Below are positions 16,481 through 25,492 of a stretch of DNA of 64,000 nucleotides, piece by piece (within the stretch, counting starts at the first letter, position 1; the number at the start of each line of letters is the position of its first letter). Made by a program: the position numbers and the translations under genes. Source of the DNA: Cereibacter ovatus (lineage in GTDB: Bacteria > Pseudomonadota > Alphaproteobacteria > Rhodobacterales > Rhodobacteraceae); NCBI RefSeq assembly GCF_900207575.1, contig NZ_OAOQ01000008.1, positions 1 to 64,000 on the forward strand, written 5' to 3'. The notes beneath the pieces were generated by a model that saw only the letters and a program-made list of their open reading frames with translations, made no database searches and was not told the origin of the DNA.

Positions 16481-17603
16481 CGACAAGGCCCCCGCGGCGC
16501 TTCTGGCGCAGCTGCGCGCGGGCGGCGATCTTTCGGCATGGCCTTCGGGGCGGTCCCGGCTGATCGCCGCGGCGCTGCTGTCGGACAGGGCCGCCCTTTC
16601 CCAAGAGATCGCGGCGCTGGCCGGCCGCGCCGACGCCACGGCCGACGATGCCTTTGTGGCGGATTGGGCCGGGTTCTGGGCCTTTGGTCCGGGCTGGCCG
16701 CCGGTCCCCGGCGCGCCGATGCCCGAAAACGCGGAGTGGCTGGGTGAATGGCACTGGATGCAAGGCCGCCGCCAGCACTGGCCGCAGGAAACCCGGCAGG
16801 GCCGCGGAGAGATCCCGCTTCGCCCCGATCCGGGGCCGGTGCAGGTGGATTTTGCGCTGAATGGCGTGACCGGGGTGGCGATCCTTGACAGCGGGGCGCC
16901 CTCATCGGTGCTCAATCGCGGCTTTGGCCTGCGCGCAGGCGTGGGAACGCTGCCCGCGCATGGCCGCCAGATCCGCGACGGCGCGGGGCTTGCGGCGCCG
17001 ATGCAGGCGGTTGTGGTGGATCATCTGGGCATCGGGCCGTGGCAGGGGCGGCGCCTTGCGATGGACATGGTGGACCTGCCGACGCTGCCTTGCGATGCGA
17101 TCCTGTCGCCCTTCGATCTGTTCGGGCGGGTGGCGATGACCTTCGACACCGGGCGCAGGCGGCTGATCCTTGGCGCGCCGCCGCCTGCGGCGGGCGTCAG
17201 CCTGCGCGGCCTTTGGTCGGCGGGCGTGCCCCTTGTCGTGGCCGGGATCGGGTCGGCGCTGCTGTTCGCGCTGCTGGACAGCGGGGCCGGCGCCACCGTT
17301 CTGGACGCCGCGGCGGCCGACCGCGCCGGGATCGGCGCCCATGGCCGGCGGTTCGACAGCCCCACCGCCCTTGGCCAGACCGCGATCGAGACCGCCGGCG
17401 CGGCCGCGCTGGCCCTTCCCGGCCTGCCGGTCTTTCACGAACCCGTCTACCGCAGGGCCACGCCGCGCCACCCGCCCCCGCCCCTGCCCCGGCCGGCCGA
17501 GGTGTTGCTGGGCCGGCGCTGGTTCGATGCCCATCAGGTGCATTTCCCGGCCCGCCGCGGCCGGGTGATCCTTGCGCCCCGGTTGCAGGAGTGCCCGCCA
17601 TGA
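16449..17603 (+). CDS. Protein with two retropepsin-like aspartyl protease halves
   Basis: A 384-residue protein. After a 120-residue N-terminal region it has two aspartyl-protease-like half-domains, each opening with a catalytic-type triad: AILDSGAPSSVL (Asp147) and ALLDSGAGATVL (Asp277). In retropepsins two such halves, from one or two chains, make one active site, so this may be a single-chain pseudo-dimer. Both triads are DSG rather than DTG, which is also used by active enzymes. No signal peptide is seen. The ATG at 16449 is chosen because it gives a 32-base overlap with the radical-SAM gene; 16431 is also possible. It probably trims the modified product, by inference. Confidence 0.7.
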   Translation: MPTATAPSRTDDKAPAALLAQLRAGGDLSAWPSGRSRLIAAALLSDRAALSQEIAALAGRADATADDAFVADWAGFWAFGPGWPPVPGAPMPENAEWLGEWHWMQGRRQHWPQETRQGRGEIPLRPDPGPVQVDFALNGVTGVAILDSGAPSSVLNRGFGLRAGVGTLPAHGRQIRDGAGLAAPMQAVVVDHLGIGPWQGRRLAMDMVDLPTLPCDAILSPFDLFGRVAMTFDTGRRRLILGAPPPAAGVSLRGLWSAGVPLVVAGIGSALLFALLDSGAGATVLDAAAADRAGIGAHGRRFDSPTALGQTAIETAGAAALALPGLPVFHEPVYRRATPRHPPPPLPRPAEVLLGRRWFDAHQVHFPARRGRVILAPRLQECPP

Positions 17604-19414
17604 CCCCCTCGGTCCGCACGCTGGATCTGCATGTCGGCGGGCGGCGGTTCTCGCTGCCGCGCGATCTGCGGCGCTGTGGCGTGATCTATGACGACCGCCT
17701 TGCCCGCACCGACCGGCTTCGGCTGGAACAGCAGACGCTGGGCGCCACGCCTGCCCTGCGGTTCGAGGTGCCGGGCCAGCGCATCACCCTGCTGGACGCT
17801 TCCGAAACGCCGGCCGGCACGCGGTTCGGCCCGCTGGGGGCCGAAACCGCCCTTGGCGCCCAACCCGAGGTGGCCGCAACCTTTCCGGTGTTCCAACTGG
17901 CGGACAAGCTGGTTCTGCTGGCGCCGATGATCGTGGTGGGCTTCGATCCCATGGCCACCGATGCCGCCGCCATTGTCGCCGGCACGATCCTGCGCATCCG
18001 GTATCAGGCGCGCGATCACGCGGTTCTGACCGCCCCGGCCGAGGCCGATGTGCTGGCCGAGGCCGAGGCCCTGACCGCCCGGCCCGGCGTGCTGTTCGCC
18101 GAGCCGGATCTGATCACCATCGGCGCCAACCTGCGCCCGCCGCCGCCGGGCTTCATGGCCTTTGACAGCGCGGCCGGGGTGCAGCGGGCATTCCTGAACA
18201 TCCGCGCGCCTGCGGCGTGGCCGCTGGCCGGGCCGCTGGACGCCATCCGCATCGCCGTGCTGGACGACGGGGTGGATCTGTCGCATCCCGCGTTGGCCGC
18301 GGCGGTCGTGGGCAGCTTTGACGCGATCGAGGGCACCGAGGGGCCGGTTTCCCCCAACGCATGGGACTATCACGGCACCTCTTGCGCGGGGCTTGCGCTT
18401 GGGCTTGGCGCGGGGTTTCGCGGGGTTGCGGGTGGGGCGCGGCTGCTTGCGGTGCGCATCGCCCGCAGCCCCGGGCCGGGCCAACCCTGGGCCACCTCGA
18501 ACAGTGTGCTCAGGCGCGGGATCGACTGGGCGGTGGATCAGGGCGCGGATGTGATCTCGAATTCCTGGGGCGGGCCGCCGTCGTCGGTGGTGGCCGAAGG
18601 CATCGCGCGGGCATCAGGCGCGGGCCGCGACGGGCGGGGCGCGGTGGTTGCGGTGGCCGCGGGCAACAGTGGCGGGCCGGTGGCCTTTCCGGCCAATCTG
18701 TCGGGGGTGATCGCCGTGGCCGCCGTGAACCTTGCCGACGAGCCCAAGACATGGGCCAGTTCGGATGGCGAAAGCTGGTGGGCCTCGAACATGGGCCCCG
18801 AGGTCGATCTGGCGGCGCCGGGCATCGGGCTGACGACCACCGATCTGCAAGCGGCGCCGGGGCGCACGCCGACCGACTGGCGGCAGGATTTCAACGGCAC
18901 CTCGGCGGCCTGCCCGATCGTGGCCGGGGCGGCGGCGCTGATCCTGTCGCGGGCGCCCCACCTGACCGCGCCCGAGGTCGCCGCGGTGCTGATCGCCGCG
19001 GCCGACCCGATCGGATCGGCCCAGCGGCGGCTGAATGTCGAACGGGCAATGACGGCACTTGCGCCCGCGCCCACCCCGGACCTGCCGCCGCCCGAGATCA
19101 CCGGCCGCTGCACCCGCCTTGTGCTGTCGGAGGCGGTCAGCGTCTTTCACCTTGCCCCCGCGGACGGGGGGGCGGCGCTGTTTCTGGCCGATCCGGGCGA
19201 TCTTGCGGCGCTGATCGCCGCCGAGGCTGTGGGCGTGGATCTGACGCTGCGTTATCGCGACAGCGTGGCGGGGCCGCTGGCGATCCTGAAAGGCGCGCGG
19301 CTGCGGCCTGCCGTGGGCGCGCCCCCCGACCCGGACCCCGCACCCGAGCCCGACCCCGACCCCGACAAGGTTCTGCTGCCCCGGCCCGAAGACGACATCT
19401 TCGCCACCGCCTGA
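17600..19414 (+). CDS. Subtilisin-like serine protease (S8 family)
   Basis: A 604-residue S8 peptidase coupled by ATGA to the aspartyl protease gene, with AGGAG upstream. Residues 1-190 are a long N-terminal region that may act as propeptide. The catalytic domain (about 200-475) has the triad Asp222 (VLDDGVDLSHP), His258 (YHGTSCAG) and Ser435 (NGTSAACP), with oxyanion Asn356 in AAGNSGG. A 130-residue C-terminal extension ends in a Pro-Asp-rich linker and an acidic tail. There is no signal peptide, so it appears to act in the cytoplasm or travel by another route. With the other protease it closes the operon, consistent with processing of a modified precursor. Confidence 0.85.
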   Translation: MTPSVRTLDLHVGGRRFSLPRDLRRCGVIYDDRLARTDRLRLEQQTLGATPALRFEVPGQRITLLDASETPAGTRFGPLGAETALGAQPEVAATFPVFQLADKLVLLAPMIVVGFDPMATDAAAIVAGTILRIRYQARDHAVLTAPAEADVLAEAEALTARPGVLFAEPDLITIGANLRPPPPGFMAFDSAAGVQRAFLNIRAPAAWPLAGPLDAIRIAVLDDGVDLSHPALAAAVVGSFDAIEGTEGPVSPNAWDYHGTSCAGLALGLGAGFRGVAGGARLLAVRIARSPGPGQPWATSNSVLRRGIDWAVDQGADVISNSWGGPPSSVVAEGIARASGAGRDGRGAVVAVAAGNSGGPVAFPANLSGVIAVAAVNLADEPKTWASSDGESWWASNMGPEVDLAAPGIGLTTTDLQAAPGRTPTDWRQDFNGTSAACPIVAGAAALILSRAPHLTAPEVAAVLIAAADPIGSAQRRLNVERAMTALAPAPTPDLPPPEITGRCTRLVLSEAVSVFHLAPADGGAALFLADPGDLAALIAAEAVGVDLTLRYRDSVAGPLAILKGARLRPAVGAPPDPDPAPEPDPDPDKVLLPRPEDDIFATA

Positions 19415-19637
19415 CCGGGGTGCCGCGGCCGGTCAGGGTGTTGCGCCCCTGCCCCGCCATCAAGACGGCCCGCGCAGGCCCGATGTCGCGGCGGTCATCC
19501 TGCCAAAGCCAGCGCCATCCGTCGATGATTGCGCGTTGCGGGGTGGGGTGGCGGGGGCGGCACCACCGGGGGCTGATCTGCGTCAAGGGCGCATCAACCT
19601 TTTGCCGCTAATGTCGCCAAAACCGCGGAGTGACCGG

Positions 19638-20705
19638 ATGGACATCGTTCCCCTGATCGATGCTTTGGGCGAAAGCCGGGTGGCGGCGCTGTTCGGGCTG
19701 CTGACGGGGCTGGCCTTCGGCATCGCCGCGCAGCGGTCGGCCTTCTGTCTGCGCGCGGCGACGGTGGAATTCGCCCGCGGCCAGCTGGGCGAGCGGATGG
19801 CGGTCTGGCTGCTGACATTCTCGACCGCGATGGTCTGGGTGCAGGGCGCGGCGGCGCTGGGGCTGTTTCGCGATGCCGATGCCCGGATGATGGCGGTGAC
19901 CGGATCATGGTCCGGCGCGATCATCGGCGGGGTGCTGTTCGGCGCGGGCATGGTGCTGGCGCGCGGCTGTTCGGGCCGGCTTCTGGTGCTGGCGGCGACG
20001 GGCAACCTGCGCTCGGTCGTGGCGGGGCTGATCTTTGCGGTGGTGGCGCAGATGTCGCTGCATGGCTGGCTTGCCCCGCTGCGCGAATGGATCGCGCAGC
20101 TTTGGGTGACGCCGGGCGGGCGCAACGTCGATCTGCTGGAGGTGTCGGGCCTTCCGGCGGGGGCCGGTCTTGTGCCCGGACTGGCGGTGGCGGTGCTGGC
20201 CTTGTGGCTGGCGCGCAGGAACCGGATCGGGGCGGGGACGCTGATCTTCGCCTCGGGGGTGGGGTTTGCGGCGGCCTTGGGGTGGGTGCTGACGTGGCAA
20301 CTGGCGCAGGTCAGTTTTGATCCGGTCAGCGTGACATCTGCCACCTTCAGCGGGCCATCGGCGAATACGCTGATGTATTTTCTGGTGCCGGCGCCCGATC
20401 TGGGCTTTGACATCGGCCTTGTGCCGGGGGTGTTTCTGGGCGCTTTCCTTGCCGCAGCCTGGGGGAGAGAGCTGAAATTTCAGGGCTTTGACGGCGCCCC
20501 CGCGATGCGGCGATCAATGATCGGCGCGGTGCTGATGGGCTTTGGCGCGATGCTGGCGGGGGGCTGCGCCATCGGGGCGGGGGTCAGCGGAACCTCGATC
20601 TTCGTGGCGACGGCCTGGATTGCGCTGATCTGCATGTGGGTCGGCGCGGTGGCGACCGACTGGCTGGTGGATCAGGCAGCAAGCCCCGCGGGACAGGCCG
20701 CCTGA
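19638..20705 (+). CDS. YeeE/YedE (SoxT-like) sulfur transport protein
   Basis: A 355-residue inner-membrane protein of the YeeE/YedE family with about ten hydrophobic segments. The family marks are present: a cysteine in the first half (GMVLARGCSGRLLVLA) and its repeat in the second (MLAGGCAIGAGVSGTS), thought to relay thiosulfate or sulfane sulfur through the membrane. The ATG at 19638 has GGAG upstream. It converges with the sox minus-strand cluster, and a second family member lies at the other end of that cluster. Import of a reduced sulfur compound for the Sox system or for sulfur-carrier use is the likely role. Confidence 0.8.
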   Translation: MDIVPLIDALGESRVAALFGLLTGLAFGIAAQRSAFCLRAATVEFARGQLGERMAVWLLTFSTAMVWVQGAAALGLFRDADARMMAVTGSWSGAIIGGVLFGAGMVLARGCSGRLLVLAATGNLRSVVAGLIFAVVAQMSLHGWLAPLREWIAQLWVTPGGRNVDLLEVSGLPAGAGLVPGLAVAVLALWLARRNRIGAGTLIFASGVGFAAALGWVLTWQLAQVSFDPVSVTSATFSGPSANTLMYFLVPAPDLGFDIGLVPGVFLGAFLAAAWGRELKFQGFDGAPAMRRSMIGAVLMGFGAMLAGGCAIGAGVSGTSIFVATAWIALICMWVGAVATDWLVDQAASPAGQAA

Positions 20706-20714
20706 TCCGGTCAG

Positions 20715-20731
20715 CCTTGGCACCGCCAAGG
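20715..20731. terminator. Candidate bidirectional terminator
   Basis: CCTTGGC-ACC-GCCAAGG is a perfect 7-base inverted repeat with a 3-base loop, in the 40-base gap between the convergent transporter and SoxH-like genes. No long T-run follows, as is usual in GC-rich alphaproteobacteria. Confidence 0.5.
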
Positions 20732-20745
20732 CGGCAGCCCCGCGG

Positions 20746-21627
20746 TCAGGCGGGGACGAACCGGAACCCTTCGGCCGCGCGTTCGACCTGACCGATCCCG
20801 CCTTCGGGCAGGTGAAATCCCACCAGCGTCAGCCTGTCCGCCGCCGCCCGATCCAGCAGCCGGGCGCGTGTCTCGGCGCCCTGCCCCGGTTCCTGATCCG
20901 AGGGCACGCGATGCAGCGGGCGTTCAAACCCGATATGAGCGTTTCCGATGGCATCCCCCGCGATCAGCACCCCATCAAGCAAAAAGGCCATGTGCCCCGG
21001 CGTGTGCCCCGGTGTCATCAGCGCAACCACCCCCGGCAGCACCTCCTGGCCGTCCTGAAACAGCGCCAGCCGCCCCGCCATCGCCTGAAGCCGGCGGGCC
21101 GCGCCGACGGCAAAGGTCTGGCGAGCCTCTCCGATGGTGCCGGGCGTGGCCGGGTCGGTCCAGTAGGCATGGTCCACCGCGCCGAACAGATGTTCGGCAT
21201 TGGGGAACACCGGCTCGTCAAAGTCGTCCAGCATGCCCCACAGATGATCGGGGTGACCATGGCTAAAGACCACATGGGTCACCTCGTCGGGCGCCAGTTG
21301 AAGCAGGGCCAGCGCCTCGGACAGTTTGCCCGCCGTCGGCATGAAATCGGGGCCTGCGCCCACATCGAACAGCACCGTCCGCACACCGTCGCGCAAAAGC
21401 GTGACGTTGCAGGGCGGCGAAAGCCGGTCTTGCGGCAGGCCGTGGCGGGCCAGATAGCCCGCCGCATCGGCCATGTCGCCCAGCAGAAAGTCGGGCGGCA
21501 CCACCAGATGGCCGTCGGACAGCGTGTCAAGCCGGAAGCCGGGCCCGGTCAGGGTGCTGCCAGCCCACAGCCGCGAGGCGGCAAGCCCCGCGGCGGCGGT
21601 CAGGAAATGGCGGCGCGACAGCCTCAT
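20746..21627 (-). CDS. soxH: Metallo-beta-lactamase-fold hydrolase, SoxH-like
   Basis: A 293-residue periplasmic MBL-fold protein. It starts with a Tat signal (SRRHFL at 4-9). The metal motif HGHPDH places His123, His125, Asp127 and His128, and the later metal ligands lie in TPGHTPGH and in the segment LIAGDAIG. SoxH is the last gene of the Paracoccus sox cluster and its exact reaction is unknown; it is not needed for thiosulfate oxidation there. It overlaps SoxF by four bases, so it is in the same operon. A separate SoxG was not found. Confidence 0.8.
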   Translation of the reverse strand: MRLSRRHFLTAAAGLAASRLWAGSTLTGPGFRLDTLSDGHLVVPPDFLLGDMADAAGYLARHGLPQDRLSPPCNVTLLRDGVRTVLFDVGAGPDFMPTAGKLSEALALLQLAPDEVTHVVFSHGHPDHLWGMLDDFDEPVFPNAEHLFGAVDHAYWTDPATPGTIGEARQTFAVGAARRLQAMAGRLALFQDGQEVLPGVVALMTPGHTPGHMAFLLDGVLIAGDAIGNAHIGFERPLHRVPSDQEPGQGAETRARLLDRAAADRLTLVGFHLPEGGIGQVERAAEGFRFVPA

Positions 21628-22892
21628 CCGAAGATGTCCGCGGTGATGCCCTGATACCAGCCAAGGCTTTCCTCATAGGTTGCGCGGCGCAGCTCGGCCG
21701 GCTCTCCGGGTTGGCTGATGAAGCTTTCGACGCTGGCGATCTTTTCCGGCGTCGGCTCGTACGAGGCGCCGACCTTCACCCCGTCCTTGGGCGCGATCAG
21801 CGACCAGCAGGTGTTGGTGTATTTCGCCGGGAACACCCGCGATCCGGTCAGCTCTCCGCGGATCTTCATCGCCGCCACCTTGGCCTGACTGTTGGCCGAG
21901 AACGCCGATTTCGGCATGTCGCCCTGCGCCGAGGCATCGCCCACCACGAACACCCCCGCATCCACCCGCGAGGCCATCGACAACGGATCGACCGGCACCC
22001 AGCCGGTTTCGTCGCACAGGCCCGCGATTTCCGCGATCCGCCCGGCGATCTGCGCCGGGATCACGTTGCAGACATCGACCTTTTCGGCCTCGCCGTCGAT
22101 CACGACTTCCATCGTGGCGGGGCGGACCTCGACCGCGCCGCCGCCCATGTCGGGGCCCAGCCATTCGATCATGCCGGGGTAGTGGGTCTGCCAGCCTTCC
22201 TCGAACAGGGCCTGTTTGGAATATTTGTCCTTTGGATCAAGGATCAGGATCCGGGCCGTGGGGTTCGTCTGCGTCAAGAGATGCGCGATCATCGACACCC
22301 GTTCATAGGGGCCGGGCGGGCAGCGGTACGGGTTGGGCGGTGCAACCATGCAGAAGGTGCCGCCCTGCCGCATCGATTCCACCATGGATTTCAGCAGCTT
22401 GGTCTGCGGCCCGGCCTTCCATGCATGGGGCATCACCTCGGCATTGGCCAAGGACCAGCCCGGAACGCTGCCGTCGCGGAAATCGATCCCGGGCGAGATC
22501 ACCAGCCGGTCATACTCCAGCACATCCCCGCTGCCCAGCGTCACGCGGCGGGTGTCGCGGTCGACCCCTTCGGCGGTGGTCGCGGCAATGGTCACCCCCG
22601 CCGCCGCCAGCCCGTCATAGCCATGCACAAGGCTGTCAAAGTCGCGGAACCCGCCCAGATACAGGTTCGAGAAGAAGCAGGTGGTATAGCGGGCGTTCGG
22701 CTCGACCAGCGTCACATCCAGTGCGCCGCCGCTGTCCTTGGCCAGATAGCGGGCGCAGGTGGCGCCGCCCGGCCCGCCGCCGATCACCACGACGCGGGGC
22801 TTGGTCTGGCCGAACACGGCGGGCGCGGCAAGGGCGGCCGCGGTTGTGCCGATGAATGTCCGGCGTGTGACTCGCAATACTGGTCCTGTCAT
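21624..22892 (-). CDS. soxF: Flavocytochrome c sulfide dehydrogenase flavoprotein subunit SoxF
   Basis: A 422-residue periplasmic FAD protein, partner of the dihaem SoxE. Together they form a flavocytochrome c type sulfide dehydrogenase that raises Sox activity in Paracoccus. It has a Tat signal with RRTFIG, the FAD-binding VVVIGGGPGGATCARYL near residues 34-50, and a C-terminal flavocytochrome domain with the cysteine-containing NTCWSLI. The gene follows soxE by 22 bases and runs into soxH by ATGA. Confidence 0.9.
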   Translation of the reverse strand: MTGPVLRVTRRTFIGTTAAALAAPAVFGQTKPRVVVIGGGPGGATCARYLAKDSGGALDVTLVEPNARYTTCFFSNLYLGGFRDFDSLVHGYDGLAAAGVTIAATTAEGVDRDTRRVTLGSGDVLEYDRLVISPGIDFRDGSVPGWSLANAEVMPHAWKAGPQTKLLKSMVESMRQGGTFCMVAPPNPYRCPPGPYERVSMIAHLLTQTNPTARILILDPKDKYSKQALFEEGWQTHYPGMIEWLGPDMGGGAVEVRPATMEVVIDGEAEKVDVCNVIPAQIAGRIAEIAGLCDETGWVPVDPLSMASRVDAGVFVVGDASAQGDMPKSAFSANSQAKVAAMKIRGELTGSRVFPAKYTNTCWSLIAPKDGVKVGASYEPTPEKIASVESFISQPGEPAELRRATYEESLGWYQGITADIFG

Positions 22893-22914
22893 GTGAAGCG
22901 CCTCCCTGCGCTTG

Positions 22915-23610
22915 TCAGTCGATCCCCGCGTAATAGGCGGCGAGTGCGGCGATTTCCTCTTCGGTCAGGCGGCCGGCCATCATCTGCATCACCGGATGGG
23001 GCCGCAGTTTCTGGCGGTAGGCATGCATGGCCAGCACGAAATCCTCGGGCGGCCAGTGCGTGATCGAGGGAATCCCCTGATCCGAGCCGTCGCGCTGGTG
23101 GCAGGTGGAACATTCCGACGACAGATAGGCGCCAAATTCGGGATCGCCGCGGATGGCCAGAACCTCGGGCGACAGTTGCGGCGTGCTGCGGCGCGCGGTC
23201 GGTTCGGCCTCGGGGATGTCGCGCGGGCGGTCGGACCATTCGCGCAGAAAGGCGATCAGATCGGACCGGGCCTGTTCGTCCTGAAGCCCGCGAAACCGCA
23301 TCCGTGTGGCCGACACCAGCACCTTGGGGTTTTCGATATAGGCGTCCAGCGTCTGCATGGTCCAGACAAGGCCATCGCTGCCCATCCGCGCCATGCTTTT
23401 GGAATAGTCGAACCCCTCGACCGATCCGGCGCGGCGGCCGAACAGGCCCGTCAGGCGCGGGCCGACGCGGTTGATCGCTTCGGGGCCGATCTGGTGGCAG
23501 GCCGAACACTGGCGCTGAAACAGCGCCGCCCCCCGGTCCGCATCGCCGATGGGGCCGGCCGTGGCCGCCCCCGTCAGCATCATCCCAAGGACAAGCGCGG
23601 CCCGGATCAT
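22915..23610 (-). CDS. soxE: Dihaem cytochrome c SoxE
   Basis: A 231-residue periplasmic protein with a Sec signal peptide and two c-type haem sites, CSACH (35-39) and CSTCH (167-171). It is the electron-accepting cytochrome for SoxF. The first domain (NRVGPRLTGLFGRRAGSVEG) resembles mitochondrial-type cytochrome c, the type that forms the second domain of long SoxD proteins; the second domain is closer to the FccA/c4 type. Its ATG shares one base with the SoxD stop (TGATG). Confidence 0.85.
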   Translation of the reverse strand: MIRAALVLGMMLTGAATAGPIGDADRGAALFQRQCSACHQIGPEAINRVGPRLTGLFGRRAGSVEGFDYSKSMARMGSDGLVWTMQTLDAYIENPKVLVSATRMRFRGLQDEQARSDLIAFLREWSDRPRDIPEAEPTARRSTPQLSPEVLAIRGDPEFGAYLSSECSTCHQRDGSDQGIPSITHWPPEDFVLAMHAYRQKLRPHPVMQMMAGRLTEEEIAALAAYYAGID

Positions 23611-24233
23611 CAGTCGGCCGCGTCGTCCGGCGTCACGTCAAGAACGGTCGCGTGCATGCGGATCGTCACCTCTTGCTTGCAGTCGGCCATACAGGGCGGT
23701 TGCGAGAACAGCGGCAGTTCGGTGGTGGCGCGATCGTCGGGAAAGAAGCCATCGGCATTGGGCATCGCGACCGTCAGAAAACTGTCGCGCGACAGAACGA
23801 AATCCTCGTCCACAAGGTCGTTCGAATAAAGCAGATAGGCCAGGATCGCATAGGTCTGATCGGCGTCAAGGCTGCGGGCATTGCCGAAGGGCATGGCGCG
23901 GTGGATGTAATCCCAGGCGGTGGACAGATAGGGCCAGTAGCTGCCGATGGTCTTTTGCGGGTCGTCATCGGCCAGCGTGCCATCGCCGCCCGCCAGTTTC
24001 GGCCAGCGGTCCACCCCTTCGCCAAATTCACCATGACAGGCGGCGCAGGTTTCGGAAAACAGTTCCTCGCCGGTGGCCACATCGCCGGCGCCCTCGGGCA
24101 GACCCATCCCATCGGGGCGGATGTCCAGATCCCATGCGGCGATTTCCTGCGGCAGCGCGGGGCGACCAAGGTCGCCCGCGGTGGCGGTGCCCGCGCACAG
24201 GATCAGGGCGAGCGTCTCAGGAAATCTCGACAT
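23610..24233 (-). CDS. soxD: Cytochrome c subunit of sulfane dehydrogenase, SoxD (short form)
   Basis: A 207-residue periplasmic cytochrome c with a signal peptide and one haem motif, CAACH (63-67). It matches the N-terminal haem domain of SoxD, which pairs with the molybdenum protein SoxC to oxidise protein-bound sulfane. Paracoccus pantotrophus SoxD is about 384 residues with a second haem domain; here the protein ends cleanly after RMHATVLDVTPDDAAD. The ATG at 24233 is chosen because GGAGAGG lies six bases upstream; a TTG six bases earlier is less likely. Confidence 0.85.
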   Translation of the reverse strand: MSRFPETLALILCAGTATAGDLGRPALPQEIAAWDLDIRPDGMGLPEGAGDVATGEELFSETCAACHGEFGEGVDRWPKLAGGDGTLADDDPQKTIGSYWPYLSTAWDYIHRAMPFGNARSLDADQTYAILAYLLYSNDLVDEDFVLSRDSFLTVAMPNADGFFPDDRATTELPLFSQPPCMADCKQEVTIRMHATVLDVTPDDAAD

Positions 24234-25479
24234 TCTCAACCTCTCCGTTGGGCTTGACCAGCCAGGTCTGGATTCCGTTCATGTGATAGACCGAGTTCAC
24301 GCCACGGATGGCGCGCAGCTGATCCTTGGTGGGCTGGACATAGCCGGTGGTGTCCACCGCGCGCGATTGCAGCAGCAGTTCCGACCCGTCCCAGTCGATA
24401 TCCAGGTAGAACCGATGCAGCGCCTTGTCATGCGACGGCCCCGAAAGCCGGGCCTGCTGCCAGTTCCGGCCCCCGTCCAGCGAGACGTGAACCGCGCGGA
24501 TGGCGCCGCGGCCCGACCATGCCAACCCCGAGATCACCATCGGACCCCGCCCGTGATTGACCCGCGCCTGCGGGCTGGGCGAGGTGATGATGGATTTGGC
24601 GTCCATCTCCCATGTCCAGCGGCGCGAACGGCCGTCGGCCATCGTGTCGGTGTATTTCGAGGTCTCCTCGCGGTGTTCCCATGGCGCGTCGCCCACCTCG
24701 ATCCGGCGCAGCCATTTGACCCACATGTTGCCTTCCCATCCCGGCACCACCAGCCGGACGGGATAGCCATGTTCCTTGCGCAGCGCCTCGCCGTTGGCCT
24801 TGTAGGCCACAAGCACGTCATCCAGCGCCTTCTCGATCGGCAGCGAGCGGCTCATGGCCGAGGCGTCGGCGCCTTCCACCAGCAGCCATTTGCCTTCGGG
24901 GCGGATGCCGGCCTCGGCCAGCAGCGCCCGCAGCGGCACGCCGGTGTATTCCATGTTGTGGATCATGCCATGGGTGAACTGGCAGCCGTTCAACTGCGCG
25001 CCGGCCCATTCCATGCCGCTGTTGGCGGCACATTCCAGAAAATAGACGTGGTTCTGGCGCGGGAAGCGTTCCAGGTCGTCATAGGAAAACACCAGCGGGC
25101 GATCGACAAGGCCGTGGATCATCAGCCGATAGTCCGCCTTGGGCAGGTCGATGGCGCCGGCGTGGTGGCGTTCGAAGGCGCAGCCCTGCGGGGTGATCGT
25201 GCCTTCCAGCGCATGGATCGGGGTGAAGTTGACCGACGAGACCGCATCCGCCGTCAGCCACGGCACGTTGCGCCGGATCACCTCGGCTTCGTGATGGATC
25301 GGCAGGCCGTAGGGCGTGGCATCCACCCCGTCGCCCCAGCTGACGTTCCAGTCCTGCACCTCGGTGATCCGCGGGTCGGGGGGGGCGGCCCGCGCGGCGG
25401 TGGCGGCCAGCGCGCTGCCCGCGGCGGCGGCGGCAAGGAAATGGCGGCGGTTCGGCCCCGTGGCGTTGCTGTCTGTCAT
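24217..25479 (-). CDS. soxC: Sulfane dehydrogenase molybdenum subunit SoxC
   Basis: A 420-residue Tat-exported (RRHFLA at 11-16) molybdopterin protein of the sulfite-oxidase family. Cys150 in FLECAANSG is the expected molybdenum ligand, and the C-terminal Ig-like dimerisation domain is present (AIRAVHVSLDGGRNWQQA). SoxCD removes six electrons from SoxY-bound sulfane sulfur, so its presence means thiosulfate can be taken to sulfate without sulfur globules. The ATG at 25479 has AGGGAAAA upstream, 14 codons inside a longer open frame. It overlaps soxD slightly. Confidence 0.92.
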   Translation of the reverse strand: MTDSNATGPNRRHFLAAAAAGSALAATAARAAPPDPRITEVQDWNVSWGDGVDATPYGLPIHHEAEVIRRNVPWLTADAVSSVNFTPIHALEGTITPQGCAFERHHAGAIDLPKADYRLMIHGLVDRPLVFSYDDLERFPRQNHVYFLECAANSGMEWAGAQLNGCQFTHGMIHNMEYTGVPLRALLAEAGIRPEGKWLLVEGADASAMSRSLPIEKALDDVLVAYKANGEALRKEHGYPVRLVVPGWEGNMWVKWLRRIEVGDAPWEHREETSKYTDTMADGRSRRWTWEMDAKSIITSPSPQARVNHGRGPMVISGLAWSGRGAIRAVHVSLDGGRNWQQARLSGPSHDKALHRFYLDIDWDGSELLLQSRAVDTTGYVQPTKDQLRAIRGVNSVYHMNGIQTWLVKPNGEVENVEIS

Positions 25480-25492
25480 GCTGTTTTCCCTG

